This document shows positions 4,525-5,880 of a stretch of 5,880 bases of DNA, piece after piece. This DNA is from an uncultured Collinsella sp. (GTDB lineage: Bacteria > Actinomycetota > Coriobacteriia > Coriobacteriales > Coriobacteriaceae): the NCBI GenBank assembly GCA_958447915.1, contig CAUDCB010000127.1:1-5880 (forward strand), written 5' to 3'. A model generated the notes under the pieces. That model saw nothing but the letters and a program-made list of their open reading frames with translations. It had not been told where the DNA came from and ran no database searches. Numbering within the stretch: the first letter of the stretch is position 1; each line of letters begins with the position of its first letter. Position numbers and translations under genes: made by a program.

Positions 4525-5880
4525 AGGTGGTTATCGTTGGAGGCGTCGCGGGCGGCGCATCGGCGGCGGCACGTTTGCGCAGACTCGACGAGCAGGCCCA
4601 AATTGTCATCTTTGAGCGCACGGGTTTTGTATCGTATGCCAACTGTGGGCTTCCGTACTACATTGGCGGCGTGATAGAAGAAGAGGGCGCATTGACGCTG
4701 CAGTCTCCCAAGGGCTTTTGGGATCGCTTTCGCATTGCGGTCAAGACGAGTCACGAGGTGTTTGCCATCCATCCCGATTCGCATACGGTCGAGGTTCGCA
4801 ATATGCTGACGGGCGAGGAATTTGTCGAGACGTATGACAAGCTCATCCTGTCGCCGGGTGCAAAGCCGATTCGCCCTGCGTTGCCGGGCATCGACTCGGA
4901 TAAAATCTTTAGCCTACGCACCGTTGAGGACACGCTGCGTATTCACAGCTATGTTCGAGAGCGGCGACCGAGCAGTGCCGTCGTGATCGGCGGCGGCTTC
5001 ATTGGCGTCGAGACGGCGGAGAATCTGTGCGAGCTGGGGCTCCAGGTGACCCTTCTGCAGCGTCCCGTCCAACTTATGAACAACCTGGATTACGACATGG
5101 CGACCCTTTTGCATACCGAGGTGCGTGAGCACGGTATCGATCTGCGCCTCAAGGCCGATGTGACAGGTTTTGAGGAAGTTGATGGCCGCGTTGTCACCCA
5201 TGTTGCGGGCGATGACCCTATCGGAGCCGATATGGTGCTGCTTGCCATTGGCGTGGCACCTGAGAGCCATCTGGCGCAAGAGGCGGGGCTCGAACTGGGC
5301 ATCAAGGGGGCTATTGTGGTCAACGACCGCATGGAGACCTCTGCTGCCGACGTGTATGCCGTGGGCGATGCCGTGCAGGTCACGCATCAGGTGTCCGGCG
5401 AGGACGCGGTCATTTCGCTCGCCGGCCCCGCCAACAAGCAGGGGCGTGTCGTCGCCGATGTCATAGCCGGCATGGACAGCTGCTACCTCGGATCGTTGGG
5501 CTCATCGGTTATCAAGGTATTCGACTTGACGGCGGCAAGCACGGGACTATCCGAAAAGGCAGCACACGCGGCGGGAATTGACTGCGACAGCGTGGTCCTG
5601 TCGCCCGGTTCGCATGCGGGTTATTATCCGGGTGCAACGCCCATGACCATGAAGGTTATCTTCGAGAAGCAGGGATTGCGCCTGCTGGGTGCGCAAATCG
5701 TGGGCATCGATGGTGTGGACAAGTGTATCGACGTTCTGGCGACTGCCATCCAGGCAGGCATGCGCGGCGATAGGCTTAAGGATTTGGACCTAGCATACGC
5801 GCCGCCGTACTCATCGGCGAAGGATCCCGTCAATATGGCGGGCTTTATGATCGAGAACCTCAATCGCGGCATACTGGCGC
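4521..5880 (+). CDS. CoA-disulfide reductase-like FAD/NAD(P)H oxidoreductase, partial
   Basis: The gene is open from ATG 4521 to the right edge (453 complete codons). It belongs to the CoA-disulfide reductase/NADH oxidase branch of the pyridine nucleotide-disulfide oxidoreductases, which reduce CoA disulfides or persulfides, or oxygen, with a single active-site cysteine. FAD is bound by the N-terminal VIVGGVAGGASAA (4-16) and by VYAVGDA (278-284); NAD(P)H by VVIGGGFIGVETAENL (154-169). The redox cysteine is Cys42 in YANCGLPYYIGG. The dimerisation domain carries AGYYPGA (Tyr368/369) and YAPPYSSAKDPVNMAGF (Tyr426/430), positions that hold catalytic tyrosines in Staphylococcus CoA-disulfide reductase. 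In many homologues a C-terminal rhodanese domain starts just after this point; the window ends too soon to tell. The start is set by ATGA overlap with the rhodanese fragment and AAAGGTGG at 4503-4510. A cytoplasmic enzyme of thiol or sulfur metabolism is likely; the exact substrate cannot be read from motifs. Confidence 0.92.
   Translation, partial: MKVVIVGGVAGGASAAARLRRLDEQAQIVIFERTGFVSYANCGLPYYIGGVIEEEGALTLQSPKGFWDRFRIAVKTSHEVFAIHPDSHTVEVRNMLTGEEFVETYDKLILSPGAKPIRPALPGIDSDKIFSLRTVEDTLRIHSYVRERRPSSAVVIGGGFIGVETAENLCELGLQVTLLQRPVQLMNNLDYDMATLLHTEVREHGIDLRLKADVTGFEEVDGRVVTHVAGDDPIGADMVLLAIGVAPESHLAQEAGLELGIKGAIVVNDRMETSAADVYAVGDAVQVTHQVSGEDAVISLAGPANKQGRVVADVIAGMDSCYLGSLGSSVIKVFDLTAASTGLSEKAAHAAGIDCDSVVLSPGSHAGYYPGATPMTMKVIFEKQGLRLLGAQIVGIDGVDKCIDVLATAIQAGMRGDRLKDLDLAYAPPYSSAKDPVNMAGFMIENLNRGILA

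Noticed and set aside
4914..5387. A 157-codon minus-strand frame, with others at 5090-5383 and 5624-5872
   Set aside because: These are antisense shadows of the flavoprotein, which has clear FAD, NAD and active-site motifs in its own frame.
1..5880. CRISPR arrays, tRNA or rRNA genes, riboswitches, transposases
   Set aside because: No regularly spaced repeats, cloverleaf-like sequences, known riboswitch cores or transposase motifs were seen on either strand.

Overview
The window is 5880 bases of GC-rich (high-50s to 60% by eye) bacterial chromosome. The gene complement, the frequent TTG starts and the recognisable protein families suggest an anaerobic, gut-type actinobacterium of the Coriobacteriia, most like Collinsella. 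That placement is inference from protein flavour and was not tested by a database search.

Layout: (1) 1-212 is the 3' end of guaA (GMP synthase), closed by a strong intrinsic terminator. (2) 310-2156, minus strand, is a two-gene two-component system: an OmpR/PhoB-type response regulator followed by an ATGA-coupled, HAMP-containing sensor kinase. The last codons of the kinase lie inside a 33-bp near-perfect palindrome. (3) 2157-2245 is a short divergent promoter region. (4) 2246-4294, plus strand, is a compact three-gene operon: a 48-residue one-helix protein ending in a CxxC motif (TTG start), a NapH-like membrane polyferredoxin (also probably TTG start, overlapping by 8 nt), and a TlpA/thioredoxin-like lipoprotein. 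A textbook terminator with a GAAA loop ends this operon. (5) 4366-4524 encodes only the C-terminal half of a rhodanese domain, apparently a truncated gene. It overlaps by ATGA the start of (6), a CoA-disulfide reductase-like FAD/NAD(P)H flavoprotein that runs off the right edge.

How the genes may work together: the three-gene operon looks like a transmembrane thiol-reduction relay. Cytoplasmic ferredoxin-type clusters and a cysteine-rich membrane core would pass electrons through the membrane to an extracytoplasmic CxxC micro-protein and then to a thioredoxin-fold lipoprotein. This would do the job of CcdA/DsbD-type transporters with Fe-S chemistry instead of thiol exchange. The divergent two-component system is the natural candidate regulator, since opposing -10 elements overlap in the shared intergenic region. 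The downstream rhodanese fragment and CoA-disulfide reductase extend the thiol/sulfur theme but are separated from the operon by a terminator. The assignments of individual families are well supported by motifs; the system-level electron flow and its regulation are inference.
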